Assembly (NCBI RefSeq): GCF_005080845.1
Contig: NZ_CP034858.1
Coordinates: 310,001 to 374,000 of the forward strand
Reading direction: 5' to 3'
DNA length: 64,000 nt
Source of the DNA: Buchnera aphidicola (Rhopalosiphum padi)
Lineage (GTDB): Bacteria; Pseudomonadota; Gammaproteobacteria; Enterobacterales; Enterobacteriaceae
Shown: one piece after another, positions 55,976-64,000 of the stretch
How positions within the stretch are numbered: the first letter of the stretch is position 1
How the letters are laid out: the number at the start of each line of letters is the position of its first letter
Position numbers and translations under genes: made by a program
Notes under the pieces: model-generated
Told to the model about the DNA's origin: nothing
The model's input: the letters and a program-made list of their open reading frames with translations, nothing else
Database searches by the model: none

Positions 55976-56704
55976 TTAACTGAGAGAATTAATAGTTAAA
56001 AATTTATTTTTTAAGTAAATTTGAGCTGATTTTCCAACAAAATGTGATGGTATTTGATCTGATAACCAATATTGACCTGATACTGATATCAATTCAGCAA
56101 ATAATGTAGTACAAAATATTTTACTTGTTATATCTCCATTGGCACCAGCAAGTACCCTGCCTCGAACTGAACCGTAAATATGAATATTACCATCAGCAAC
56201 TAATTCTGCCCCAGCACTTACATTGTTTATCACTACTAAATCAGAGTATTGAGCATAGATTTTTTGTCCTGAACGAACAGGTGTATTGATAACGTGAGTT
56301 TTTTCTATTTTTTTAATTCGTTCTCGCTGTTCATTTTTTGTTTTCTTTAAATTACAAGTATTATAAAAAGAATTTAAATCTTGATTCATATTATTTTTTT
56401 TGGCTTCTAATAAAACAGGCAATCCTGATTCAATAATAACTTTTTTAAAATAATTATCTTTACATCCACTTACGCCTACAATATAAAAACCATGTGCAAT
56501 AATAACTTCCTGTATTTTTTTCCAATTTACTTGATTTAGTAAATTTGATACATTAACAATAATAGGGGCATTTTTAAAGAATTGAGGATATTCTTGAATT
56601 TTTTTATATAGCGATTTACTGATTAAATCTATATTATTAGTGTTTAAATATAGTACTAATAATGTAAAATTGCTACCTTTCAGTTCAATAGGAATTTTTT
56701 GCAT
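55976..56704 (-). CDS. minC: Septum site-determining protein MinC
   Basis: Inhibitor of FtsZ assembly away from midcell, 242 residues (E. coli 231). The N-terminal FtsZ-interacting domain is diverged. The C-terminal beta-helix domain (about 125-235) is well conserved: RSGQKIYAQ, DLVVINNVSAGAELVADGN, HIYGSVRGRVLAGANGD, FCTTLFAELISVSGQYWL. First gene of minCDE; divergent from rsmC across 267 bases without a recognised element. Confidence 0.94.
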   Translation of the reverse strand: MQKIPIELKGSNFTLLVLYLNTNNIDLISKSLYKKIQEYPQFFKNAPIIVNVSNLLNQVNWKKIQEVIIAHGFYIVGVSGCKDNYFKKVIIESGLPVLLEAKKNNMNQDLNSFYNTCNLKKTKNEQRERIKKIEKTHVINTPVRSGQKIYAQYSDLVVINNVSAGAELVADGNIHIYGSVRGRVLAGANGDITSKIFCTTLFAELISVSGQYWLSDQIPSHFVGKSAQIYLKNKFLTINSLS

Positions 56705-56971
56705 ATATATTGCTCAATAATATTTAATTATATGCACATGAAATATAAATTATATTTTTATATTAAAAAATTGAAAAATAATAAGTTTGATTAAATTATA
56801 ATATAAATGTTATATGATAACAATTTCTATTTTTTATTAAAATTATTGAAAGTAAAAAATACTTTGACTAAAACAAAATTAAATCAGTTTATAACTTTAC
56901 AAAAGAACGCTATAGTTTAAATTTATTTAGTTTGAATTTATTAAAATTTTACAATTTAAAGAGAAAAAATA

Positions 56972-57988
56972 TTGATATTTTCTAAAAACAGTAAACTTGT
57001 ACTGCGTCATCAAAAAATTTTTAAAAATAAAAAAGTTTTTTTTTCAGGGAATATAGAAGATCAACTACCTATACATTTATTAACTATAAAAACTAAAATA
57101 CATCTTCAAAAAAGTCAAAATTTAAAAAAAACAAATGATAATAAAAATATCACTTTTTATCGTCAATTATTAGTCTCACAAGATACCGTTAAAGACTATA
57201 ATACATTAATTTATTTTTGGCCTAAAAACAAATCTGAAGCAACATTTCAATTATTTAATATACTATCCTATTTTCCTATTGAAAGTGAAATTTTTATTGT
57301 AGGAGGAAATTCAAGTGGAGTAAAAAGTGCAAAGTTAATATTAAAAGAATGGATTAAATTGAATAAAGTAGATAATGCAAATCATTCTATTTTAATGTCA
57401 GGCATTCTGGTTAACAAAAAAAAATTTATACTAGAAAACTTTTTTAAAACACATGTTTGGAAAAACTTAATTATAAAATCTCTACCAGGTGTTTTTGGTC
57501 ATAAAAAAATAGACGAAGGTAGCAAACTTCTTGCATCTACTTTTTCTAAAAAAATTAATGGAAAAATATTAGATGTTGGATGTGGATCAGGTTTTTTATC
57601 AGTATCTTTATTAAGAAAATCGCCTAAGTGTCTTTTAACGATGATAGATAGAAAAATGTCTGCATTAATATCAAGTCAAGCTACGCTTGATGCAAATTTT
57701 TTTAAGGGAGAAGTTTTATCAAGTGATATTTATTCAAATGTTTTTAATAAATTTAACATGATTATTTCTAATCCACCTTTTCATAATGATCTAAAAACAA
57801 ATTTTAATACAACAAAAAAAATAATATTTAATTCTATAAAGCACTTAAAGAAAAATGGAGAATTAAGATTTGTTACAAATCAATGTTTTAGCTATGATTT
57901 TTATTTAAAAAAAGTTTTTTCTGATTTTTTTATAATCAAAAAAAATGAAAGATATAAAGTATATCAAGCTTTTTTAAAAAAAATTTAA
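56972..57988 (+). CDS. rsmC: 16S rRNA (guanine-1207-N2)-methyltransferase RsmC
   Basis: 338 residues (E. coli 343). The start is a TTG at 56972, behind AAAGAGAAAAA; no ATG gives the conserved N-terminus with VLRHQKIFKNKKVFFSGN, which aligns with E. coli LLRHSDDF and LFAGDLQD. The N-terminal half is the non-catalytic methyltransferase-like domain. The C-terminal half has the SAM motif ILDVGCGSGFLSVSLL and the catalytic SNPPFHND. The stop lies 5 bases from the 3' end of the convergent tRNA-Leu. Confidence 0.93.
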   Translation: MIFSKNSKLVLRHQKIFKNKKVFFSGNIEDQLPIHLLTIKTKIHLQKSQNLKKTNDNKNITFYRQLLVSQDTVKDYNTLIYFWPKNKSEATFQLFNILSYFPIESEIFIVGGNSSGVKSAKLILKEWIKLNKVDNANHSILMSGILVNKKKFILENFFKTHVWKNLIIKSLPGVFGHKKIDEGSKLLASTFSKKINGKILDVGCGSGFLSVSLLRKSPKCLLTMIDRKMSALISSQATLDANFFKGEVLSSDIYSNVFNKFNMIISNPPFHNDLKTNFNTTKKIIFNSIKHLKKNGELRFVTNQCFSYDFYLKKVFSDFFIIKKNERYKVYQAFLKKI

Positions 57989-57993
57989 TTTTT

Positions 57994-58081
57994 TGGTACC
58001 CGGAGCGGGACTTGAACCCGCAAAGCTTTAAAAGCCGAGGGATTTTAAGTCCCTTGTGTCTACCAATTTCACCATCCGGGC
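57994..58081 (-). tRNA. leuZ: tRNA-Leu (anticodon TAA)
   Basis: 88-base type II tRNA with a long variable arm. The acceptor GCCCGGA pairs with TCCGGGT, the anticodon loop is CTTAAAA with TAA, and the T arm is GCGGG-TTCAAGT-CCCGC. The 3' CCA is encoded. It reads UUA, the leading leucine codon in this A+T-rich genome. Sequence and position next to tRNA-Cys match E. coli leuZ in the glyW-cysT-leuZ operon. Confidence 0.96.
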
Positions 58082-58101
58082 TTTATTTGAAAATTATTTA
58101 T

Positions 58102-58172
58102 AGGCGTATCCCGGAATCGAACCGGGTTATACGGATTTGCAATCCGCTACATAGCCAATCTGTCAACACGCC
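58102..58172 (-). tRNA. cysT: tRNA-Cys (anticodon GCA)
   Basis: 71 bases without encoded CCA. The acceptor GGCGTGT pairs with ATACGCC (one G-T pair), the anticodon arm is GCGGA-TTGCAAA-TCCGT with GCA, and the T arm is CCCGG-TTCGATT-CCGGG. It is 20 bases upstream of tRNA-Leu on the same strand and is surely cotranscribed with it. E. coli also has glyW in front; it is not here. Confidence 0.96.
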
Positions 58173-58185
58173 TTTATTTAAATAC

Positions 58186-58214
58186 ATTATAGAAAAAAAA
58201 AAACAAAATTACAA
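58186..58214 (-). promoter_or_regulatory. Sigma-70 type promoter of cysT-leuZ
   Basis: On the minus strand TTGTAA (58214 to 58209) is followed by 17 bases and then a perfect TATAAT (58191 to 58186). The -10 box ends 13 bases before the first base of tRNA-Cys, the right spacing for a short leader. The spacer contains eleven T in a row. This is the only promoter in the window where position, spacing and consensus all agree. Confidence 0.6.
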
Positions 58215-58284
58215 ATAAAATTTTATTAATAAAATATTTAAATTGTAAAAATAAAAAAATATCTTTACATTAAGTCATGTAATG

Positions 58285-58298
58285 TTCTAATATTAGAA
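58285..58298. repeat. 14-base perfect palindrome upstream of tRNA-Ser
   Basis: TTCTAATATTAGAA is its own reverse complement. It lies in the 162-base space between the divergent tRNA-Cys and tRNA-Ser genes, 36 bases before tRNA-Ser. A chance origin in A+T-rich sequence is possible; no function is assigned. Confidence 0.4.
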
Positions 58299-58334
58299 AG
58301 TATTTTATGTATTTTTTTAATTCACTTTTTATCT

Positions 58335-58419
58335 GGAGAGGTGGCCGAGTGGTTTAAGGCAGCGGTCTTGAAAACCGCCGATGAGAAATCATCCGAGAGT
58401 TCGAATCTCTCTCTCTCCG
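58335..58419 (+). tRNA. serT: tRNA-Ser (anticodon TGA)
   Basis: 85-base type II tRNA. The acceptor GGAGAGG pairs with TCTCTCC, followed by discriminator G; the anticodon arm is GCGGT-CTTGAAA-ACCGC with TGA; the T arm is GAGAG-TTCGAAT-CTCTC. The long variable arm (GATGAGAAATCATC) is present. CCA is not encoded. It closely resembles E. coli serT. It stands alone, read towards ompA. Confidence 0.96.
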
Positions 58420-58490
58420 AAAAAAATAAAAATACAAACTAAAATTAAACAACATCTCCCTAAAAAATATTTTTATATTTAAACATTTTA

Positions 58491-59522
58491 CTAATCAGAC
58501 AAAACTTCAATTTCTACACGACGATCAGGTGCTAAACAACTAATTAATAAAGGTCTACTAGATATATCTTTACATATCTGATTAGTTAAAGGAAATTCAT
58601 TTCCCATCCCTTGAATAGTTATTTTATCTTGAGAAATACCATGTGAAGTAAAATAATTTTTAATACTATATGCACGATCTTCAGATAATTTTTGATTATA
58701 TTCTTTATTTCCTATTCTATCAGCATGGCCAGATAACATAATAAAAACATTTTTTGATTTAATATTTTTTATTTCATTGTTTAATTGTTGTAATTTATCA
58801 TGAGATATAGGTTTTAGTTCTGTACTATTAAAGGGAAAATTAATATTCTCATTAAGTGCAACATATTGTTTGTTTGATGATTCAGGAATGTATGAATAAA
58901 ATATATCATTTATATGAGATTTTCCAAATTTCCATCCAAAAGAAAGAATAAAGTCTCCTAAAGTAGGTTTCATAGATAAATTCATTATTTTTTCAACATT
59001 ACTTTTCCAAGTATAATCTAATCTAGTAATAAATTTTTTATTAAAAATATATTCAGCCCCTAAAGACACATTAGGAAATAATGTACTTTTTTTAGTAAAG
59101 ATATTTCTTAAATCTTCTTTAGAAGATAAATTATCCCAAAACATCATTCCACCTAATCGAGTGTAAATATTAAAATCATCTGTTATGGGATATGAGAATT
59201 TTGTAGCAAGTTGAATACTGTTGGGTTGTGTATGTTCTGCATTTTTTTGAAGAATTAAATGAGGAGAAAATCCTGTTGTATCATTTTCTATTTCGAAAGA
59301 AAAATATGGATTAAATTCATAACCTAAAAACAATCCAAAAACAGGTGCACCTAATTTATCTTTTTTATCATTCTCTGTAGCATCTTTACTTTTATATTCG
59401 AGAATATTAAAATTAGACCATCCCATTTTGGTACCTAAATACCAACCATCATTTTCTTTTGCTTGAATACCAGTAACTAAGCTTACTAATAAAAAAATAA
59501 TAGTAAGAGCTTTTTTTTTCAT
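58491..59522 (-). CDS. ompA: Outer membrane protein OmpA
   Basis: 343 residues (E. coli 346). It has a signal peptide [18 protein letters not shown] ending in IQA, then an eight-stranded barrel starting [12 protein letters not shown]. The C-terminal OmpA-like peptidoglycan-binding domain (about 225-343) has [20 protein letters not shown], with the Asp and Arg that bind diaminopimelate, and [10 protein letters not shown]. The two cysteines of this domain are kept. The Ala/Pro hinge of enteric OmpA is absent; the linker is [20 protein letters not shown] is the ribosome-binding site. Confidence 0.95.
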   Translation of the reverse strand: MKKKALTIIFLLVSLVTGIQAKENDGWYLGTKMGWSNFNILEYKSKDATENDKKDKLGAPVFGLFLGYEFNPYFSFEIENDTTGFSPHLILQKNAEHTQPNSIQLATKFSYPITDDFNIYTRLGGMMFWDNLSSKEDLRNIFTKKSTLFPNVSLGAEYIFNKKFITRLDYTWKSNVEKIMNLSMKPTLGDFILSFGWKFGKSHINDIFYSYIPESSNKQYVALNENINFPFNSTELKPISHDKLQQLNNEIKNIKSKNVFIMLSGHADRIGNKEYNQKLSEDRAYSIKNYFTSHGISQDKITIQGMGNEFPLTNQICKDISSRPLLISCLAPDRRVEIEVLSD

Positions 59523-59678
59523 TTGAAACTCCGTTTTTTAATTATATTAATTACAAATAATAAAAAATATATATAATTTTTTACGTATTTGATAGAAAAA
59601 GATTTATAATCTCGAATTTTATTATAAATAATATATTATTATAAATAACATATTTAAATTAATTTTATTAGTATAAAA

Positions 59679-61223
59679 TTAATTTTTTTGAAATAACTTA
59701 TGGGAATAATGTAACAAACGTATTCCTAAAAAATATAAAGTAATTAAATATACTATTCCAGAAATTAATAAAATAGTAAATAAACGCATTATTTTATCAA
59801 AAAATGAACCAACCTTCCAAGAAGGAATAAAATATAGCATAAAAATTAAAAAAAATGTCATAACTAATATTGCAACTAATAAACGACAAATAAAAATAAA
59901 ATCATTTAATTTAAAATCAACTATTTTTTTTTGGTATAATTTTCGATAAAGCAAAAAAAAGTTGATCCAACTAGCTATACTACAAGATAAAGCAAGACCT
60001 GAATGTTGAAAGTAAAAAATTAAACATGGATTCATTAATTGTGTTAAAAACAATGTTAAAATTGAAATTCGCATTGGAACACTTACTTCTTGATAAGCAT
60101 AAAAAGATGAAACTAAAATCTTAACTAAGATAAAAGATACTAAACCAAAAGAATATAATTCCAGTGCTTTCTGCGTCATTAAAACATCGAAATCTGTAAA
60201 TTTTCCGTATTGAAATAAAATAATAACTAATGGTTTTGAAAATATAAATAATATAACAGAAATGGGTAAAGACAAAATCAAACCTAAACGAATTCCCCAA
60301 TTAAGCAATTTTTTGTATTCTGATTTATTATTATTTGAATAACTACTAGAAAAATATGTAAATAAAATTGTACTTAAAGACACCCCTATAATACCTATTG
60401 GAAACTCAATTAGTCTATCAGCATAATACAGCCAAGATATTGAACCAGAATTCAACAAAGAACTAAAAATAGTATTCAAGATTAAAGAAATTTGATTAGC
60501 ACAAGAACCTAAAAAAGCAGGTCCCATTTTCCTTAAAACTTTTAAAAGACCAATATTTTTAAAACTAATGTTAGGAAAAACCAACATGTTTATTTTATAT
60601 AAATATGGAAATTGATAAAATAGCTGAAAAATTCCACCTATAACAACAGACCATGCCAAAGCAATGATAGAAGGTTCAAAATAAGTATTAAAAAAAAATG
60701 AAAATAATATAATACTAATGTTTAAAAGACTAGGAGAAAAAGAGGGAATAAAAAAACAATTATAACTATTCAAAACAGACGAACATAATGATGATAAAGA
60801 AATAAATAAAATATAAGGGAACATAATCCTTAATAATGTACAAGACAATTGTAATTTTTCAGGTGATTCGGAAAATCCTGGGGCACTAATTATAATAAGA
60901 TAATCAGAAAAAATTATTCCTAAAATTACAATAACAGTTAAAATTAATATAATTAAACCGCATGTAGACTTAACAAATTCTTGTATATACTGTTCATCTT
61001 TTTTTAATTTATACTTTATTAAAGTAGGAACAAAAGATTGAGAAAATGCTCCTTCAGCAAAAATTCGACGTAATAGATTAGGAATTTTAAAAGCTATAAA
61101 AAAAGCATCAGTAAATATAGAAGCTCCAAACATATGAGCAATTAAAAGATCACGAAAAAAACCTAATGCACGTGATATTAATGTCATTACACTTACTGAT
61201 ATTAAAGACTTTAGAATATTCAT
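59679..61223 (-). CDS. murJ: Lipid II flippase MurJ
   Basis: Flips the peptidoglycan precursor lipid II across the inner membrane. It has 514 residues (E. coli 511) with about 14 hydrophobic spans. Conserved MurJ motifs: SRALGFFRDLLIAHMFG near the N-terminus, AFKIPNLLRRIFAEGAFSQ at about 45-63, with essential arginines, and SWLYYADRLIEFPIGIIGV in the middle. In E. coli murJ (mviN) is next to flgN; here pyrC has come between. The leader has a small hairpin overlapping the ribosome-binding site (61236-61250). Confidence 0.95.
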   Translation of the reverse strand: MNILKSLISVSVMTLISRALGFFRDLLIAHMFGASIFTDAFFIAFKIPNLLRRIFAEGAFSQSFVPTLIKYKLKKDEQYIQEFVKSTCGLIILILTVIVILGIIFSDYLIIISAPGFSESPEKLQLSCTLLRIMFPYILFISLSSLCSSVLNSYNCFFIPSFSPSLLNISIILFSFFFNTYFEPSIIALAWSVVIGGIFQLFYQFPYLYKINMLVFPNISFKNIGLLKVLRKMGPAFLGSCANQISLILNTIFSSLLNSGSISWLYYADRLIEFPIGIIGVSLSTILFTYFSSSYSNNNKSEYKKLLNWGIRLGLILSLPISVILFIFSKPLVIILFQYGKFTDFDVLMTQKALELYSFGLVSFILVKILVSSFYAYQEVSVPMRISILTLFLTQLMNPCLIFYFQHSGLALSCSIASWINFFLLYRKLYQKKIVDFKLNDFIFICRLLVAILVMTFFLIFMLYFIPSWKVGSFFDKIMRLFTILLISGIVYLITLYFLGIRLLHYSHKLFQKN

Positions 61224-61235
61224 TTGAAATTAACC

Positions 61236-61250
61236 TAACCTATGAGGTTA
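61236..61250 (-). other. Small hairpin in the murJ leader
   Basis: TAACCT / AGGTTA with a three-base loop is a perfect 6-bp stem 13 bases before the murJ ATG. A second TAACCT at 61231-61236 gives an alternative pairing with the same partner. On the mRNA the AGGTTA arm and the following GGTTA contain the only Shine-Dalgarno-like bases, so folding could reduce translation. The stem is short and the effect is a guess. Confidence 0.3.
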
Positions 61251-61369
61251 AAATATTATAATTATGATTTAGAATTAATTGTTAAAAAATAAATATCTTT
61301 TTACTTATAAAGTATTTTCAACAAAAAAATGTTAATATTAAATTATTTTTTATATTAATTAAACGCAAA

Positions 61370-62419
61370 ATGTCTAAACTTTTAAAAAAAATCACAATTA
61401 TAAAACCTGATGATTGGCATGTTCACTTAAGAGATAATGAGATTTTAAAAAAAGTTTCTCAATATACTGGAAAATTTTATAAACGTGCAATAATTATGCC
61501 TAATCTCGATCAACCTATTACAAATTGTTTTAGATCAATTTCCTACCGTCGTAGAATTTTAAATTCCATGAAATCAAATACTCAATTTCAACCATTAATG
61601 ATCTGTTATTTAACAGAAAAAACTTCTCCTAAAGAATTAAAACAGGGTTTTTCTGAAAAAATATTTGTAGGAGCAAAATTATATCCCAACTATTCTACAA
61701 CTAATTCAAAATACGGTGTAAAAAATATTAAGGATATCTATCATCTTTTAAAGATTATGGAAAAAATAAAAATGCCATTGCTTATTCATGGAGAAGAAAT
61801 AGATCCAAATATTGATATATATGATAGAGAGGCAAAATTTATTGAAAATACGTTAAAACCCTTACGTAAGAAATTTCCAGAATTAAAAATAATACTAGAA
61901 CATGTTACCACAGAAGAAGCAGTATCTTATATTGAAGAATCTGATTCTATATATTTAGCTGGTACTATTACACCACATCATTTAATGCTAAATCGAAATA
62001 ATATGTTTATTAATGGAATTCAACCATATCTTTATTGTTTACCTATTTTAAAAAGAAAAAAACACCAGATAGCTTTAAGAACTGTAATATCAAGTGGTAG
62101 TAAACATTTTTTTTTAGGAAGTGATACAGCTCCACACTTTCATAAAAATAAAATTGATGTTTTTGGTTGTGCAGGTATATTTAATGCTCCATCTTCTTTA
62201 TTATGTTACGTTAGCGTTTTTGAAAAAATGAATTCGTTAAAACATTTACAATCTTTTTGTTCTGAAAATGGACCTAATTTTTATAATATGCCAATTAATA
62301 AAGAAACTATTACACTTGTGAAAAAACCTCATAAGATTTTAAAAAAAATTGATATTGGAAATAATGTTATTGTTCCTTTTTTGGCTGGAGAAAAATTAGA
62401 TTGGTCTATTGAAACATAA
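61370..62419 (+). CDS. pyrC: Dihydroorotase
   Basis: Third step of pyrimidine synthesis, closing carbamoyl-aspartate to dihydroorotate. It has 349 residues (E. coli 348). The zinc and catalytic residues are kept: histidines in DDWHVHLRDN, the carbamylated lysine in GAKLYPNYSTTN, histidines in LLIHGE and LEHVTT, and aspartate in GSDTAPH. FNAPSSLLCYVSVFE and VPFLAGE are family signatures. It is convergent with flgN, 10 bases between the stops, with no terminator between them. Confidence 0.96.
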   Translation: MSKLLKKITIIKPDDWHVHLRDNEILKKVSQYTGKFYKRAIIMPNLDQPITNCFRSISYRRRILNSMKSNTQFQPLMICYLTEKTSPKELKQGFSEKIFVGAKLYPNYSTTNSKYGVKNIKDIYHLLKIMEKIKMPLLIHGEEIDPNIDIYDREAKFIENTLKPLRKKFPELKIILEHVTTEEAVSYIEESDSIYLAGTITPHHLMLNRNNMFINGIQPYLYCLPILKRKKHQIALRTVISSGSKHFFLGSDTAPHFHKNKIDVFGCAGIFNAPSSLLCYVSVFEKMNSLKHLQSFCSENGPNFYNMPINKETITLVKKPHKILKKIDIGNNVIVPFLAGEKLDWSIET

Positions 62420-62429
62420 AAATAAATTT

Positions 62430-62846
62430 TTAATTTTCTAAATTACCATCAATATCATATGTAGTATTATTTTTATTTGATCTATATGTTTGAAAAATAT
62501 TTAAAAAACGTTGATTTAGATAAAATTTTTGATTTAAAATCATTTTATTTTTTATATTTTTTTTCTTCAGTAAACAACATTTAGAAAAAAATTCATTCCA
62601 ACATTGATTTAATTCATTAAATTGAAAATAGGGTGGAAAAATACTGTATTTCTTTTCAAGGAATAACTTTTTTTCTTTTAAAGATGCGATTTTCCTTAAA
62701 AAAAACTCTTTTTTTTCTATAATTAACTCTATTTTTTCTATATTAGTTTTAGATTTTGACAAAAGATTATATTCTTGGTTCATTAAATTTTCTAGAGAAA
62801 TAAGATTTTCTTGCATCTCTTTAACTAAATTAATTAATTCTTTCAT
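62430..62846 (-). CDS. flgN: Flagellar export chaperone FlgN, diverged
   Basis: 138 residues, the same length as E. coli FlgN, mainly predicted alpha-helical with heptad-like leucines. Sequence similarity is weak; the call rests on length, helical pattern and position next to flgA in the order seen in E. coli (flgA-flgM-flgN). FlgN chaperones the hook-filament junction proteins FlgK and FlgL. Buchnera keeps hook-basal-body genes but is reported to lack the filament, so its role here may be changed. Other small helical proteins cannot be excluded. Confidence 0.7.
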   Translation of the reverse strand: MKELINLVKEMQENLISLENLMNQEYNLLSKSKTNIEKIELIIEKKEFFLRKIASLKEKKLFLEKKYSIFPPYFQFNELNQCWNEFFSKCCLLKKKNIKNKMILNQKFYLNQRFLNIFQTYRSNKNNTTYDIDGNLEN

Positions 62847-62904
62847 TTTTTTACAACACTTATCGTTGAGTTATATTCTATATATATAATTTTTTATTTA
62901 ATTT

Positions 62905-63573
62905 TTATAAAAAAACTATGACTTCACCATTTTCATCAATCATACCAGTTAAAACTTTACCGTTTTTTATTTGTACACGTATCTTCTGTTTTTTCACCCC
63001 GTTACTTAAAGCTTTTCCTAAAAAAACAACTTCAAAATCAATTCCTTTCATCTTTACAGTAACTTGTTGATTGATTTTAACTAACCAATAGGGGCGAGTC
63101 ATAAAAGAGGTAATAGGTTGAAAGGGAAAAATATCACGTAAATTAACTCTATTAATAACATCTTTTTTATTAAGATATGTATTACGAGGCAACGTATCTA
63201 AACGTCCTACCATTTTTTTTAAATCTCTTTCTCTTATTCTTGTACCTCTAGGTATTTTTTTTTTAGCTATAATATATTCTCCTTCTACTTGTAATTCAAC
63301 TTGTAAATATTGATGTTGAGCTCCACAAATTAAAATAACATCAACTATTCCAAAATCGTGATTATTATTTACCAATGAAAAAATAGGTTTTTTACAAAAT
63401 ATTTTTTTTTTTAGTGGAGTATGTATTATTGTTTTTATATTTTTTGTTTTAAGAGTATATTCTTTTTTAAAAAAATCGTTTAATTGATCACTTAAATTAT
63501 ACGCGTTAGCTTTAAAAGACTGAAAAAATAAAAAAAATATAAACAAACAAAAAAATATTTTCATTAGTTTCAT
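62905..63573 (-). CDS. flgA: Flagellar P-ring assembly chaperone FlgA
   Basis: 222 residues (E. coli 219). The signal peptide is KIFFCLFIFFLFFQSF ending KANA near residue 25. The C-terminal SAF domain carries AKKKIPRGTRIRERDL, NKKDVINRV and the closing GKVLTGMIDENGEVIV-type strands typical of FlgA. It helps FlgI form the P ring in the periplasm. It is followed by flgN after 58 bases, with no flgM in between. It is divergent from flgB across 278 bases. A ten-T run at 63255-63264 stays in frame. Confidence 0.9.
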   Translation of the reverse strand: MKLMKIFFCLFIFFLFFQSFKANAYNLSDQLNDFFKKEYTLKTKNIKTIIHTPLKKKIFCKKPIFSLVNNNHDFGIVDVILICGAQHQYLQVELQVEGEYIIAKKKIPRGTRIRERDLKKMVGRLDTLPRNTYLNKKDVINRVNLRDIFPFQPITSFMTRPYWLVKINQQVTVKMKGIDFEVVFLGKALSNGVKKQKIRVQIKNGKVLTGMIDENGEVIVFL

Positions 63574-63851
63574 TTATTTCCTTAATTATCGAGTAATATA
63601 AATTAATATTAAACTTATCAAGATTGTTTAATAACTATATTATATTTTTTAAGGTTCTTTTCTTGATACAAAATATCTAATAAATGTATAATATAAATTT
63701 ATTTAATAAGGTAACGTTTTTAAAATCTATAATATAATTACATTATAATTGTCTAAAAATTTTATTTCATACTACATAATTCAACATTTGGAAAATATTT
63801 CTTTAAAAATAAATAACATTATATCTTTCATAAAAATATTAGGAATAGAAA

Positions 63852-64000
63852 ATGTTTAATAAAATAAATAAAATGCTTGATTTTAATCAAAATTTATTAA
63901 ATTTTTATGCTAAAAGAGAAGAAATTTTATCATCAAATATAGCAAATGCAGATACACCAAACTATAAAGCAATAGATATCAGTTTCAAAGATGAAATTAA
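63852..64000 (+). CDS. flgB: Flagellar basal-body rod protein FlgB, 5' part only
   Basis: The gene runs off the right edge. The visible 49 residues start [20 protein letters not shown] and contain [19 protein letters not shown], the N-terminal signature of rod, hook and filament axial proteins, closest to FlgB (E. coli [17 protein letters not shown]). It starts the hook-basal-body gene series, divergent from flgA as in E. coli. An AGGAATAG site lies before the ATG. Confidence 0.93.
   Translation, partial: MFNKINKMLDFNQNLLNFYAKREEILSSNIANADTPNYKAIDISFKDEI

Noticed and set aside
58012-58218. 68-codon plus-strand frame across the tRNA-Leu and tRNA-Cys genes
   Set aside because: It lies on the complement of two clear tRNA genes and encodes nothing recognisable.

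Overview
The window is a 64 kb piece of a strongly reduced, very A+T-rich gamma-proteobacterial chromosome. By eye it is about three quarters A+T, with lysine- and isoleucine-rich proteins and many poly(A) and poly(T) runs. Protein sequences, the short gene list and the gene order (topA-suhB-rlmN-ispG-hisS-glyA-bioDBA, sucAB-gpmA-pfkA-glpF-tpiA-ihfB-rpsA-aroA-serC-serS-trxB, yoaE-tsaB-minEDC, murJ-pyrC-flgN-flgA-flgB) point to Buchnera aphidicola, the obligate endosymbiont of aphids. This is recognition from memory; no database was searched. I see no insertion sequence, prophage, CRISPR array, rRNA operon or replication origin. Almost every gene has a clear E. coli counterpart of nearly the same length.

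Layout. 1-17 kb: the 3' end of sohB, then topA, suhB, rlmN, ispG, hisS, glyA, the split biotin genes bioA / bioB-bioD, pgl and a full-length mfd. 17-26 kb: lipoprotein sorting (lolCDE), gapA, queF, fldA, phrB and the Nif3-like gene ybgI. 26-34 kb: sucAB, gpmA, pfkA, a frame-broken glpF, tpiA and ihfB. 34-44 kb: rpsA, aroA-serC-serS, trxB, infA and aspS. 44-54 kb: znuABC-mepM, pykA, zwf, htpX, a 737-base gene-free stretch and yoaE. 54-58 kb: tsaB, minCDE and rsmC. 58-64 kb: tRNA-Cys/tRNA-Leu diverging from tRNA-Ser, then ompA, murJ, pyrC and the start of the flagellar cluster (flgN, flgA, flgB).

Function. Glycolysis is well represented (pfkA, tpiA, gapA, gpmA, pykA), as is the oxidative pentose-phosphate entry (zwf, pgl). 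2-oxoglutarate dehydrogenase E1/E2 supplies succinyl-CoA. aroA and serC serve amino-acid supply to the host. The envelope set (lolCDE, ompA, murJ, mepM) and division-site set (minCDE) are intact in reading frame.

No undescribed multigene system is apparent. The interest lies in signs of decay or repurposing inside familiar genes: (1) glpF is out of frame by one base at an 11-A run, as expected where RNA-polymerase slippage rescues expression; (2) SuhB has lost most metal and catalytic residues of inositol monophosphatases, leaving its transcription role as the likely reason for retention; (3) ZnuA lacks the first zinc-ligand histidine and the His-rich loop; (4) flgM is missing from flgA-flgN and cmk from upstream of rpsA; (5) several hairpins sit in intergenic spaces, two with their T-tract on the strand opposite to the flanking genes.
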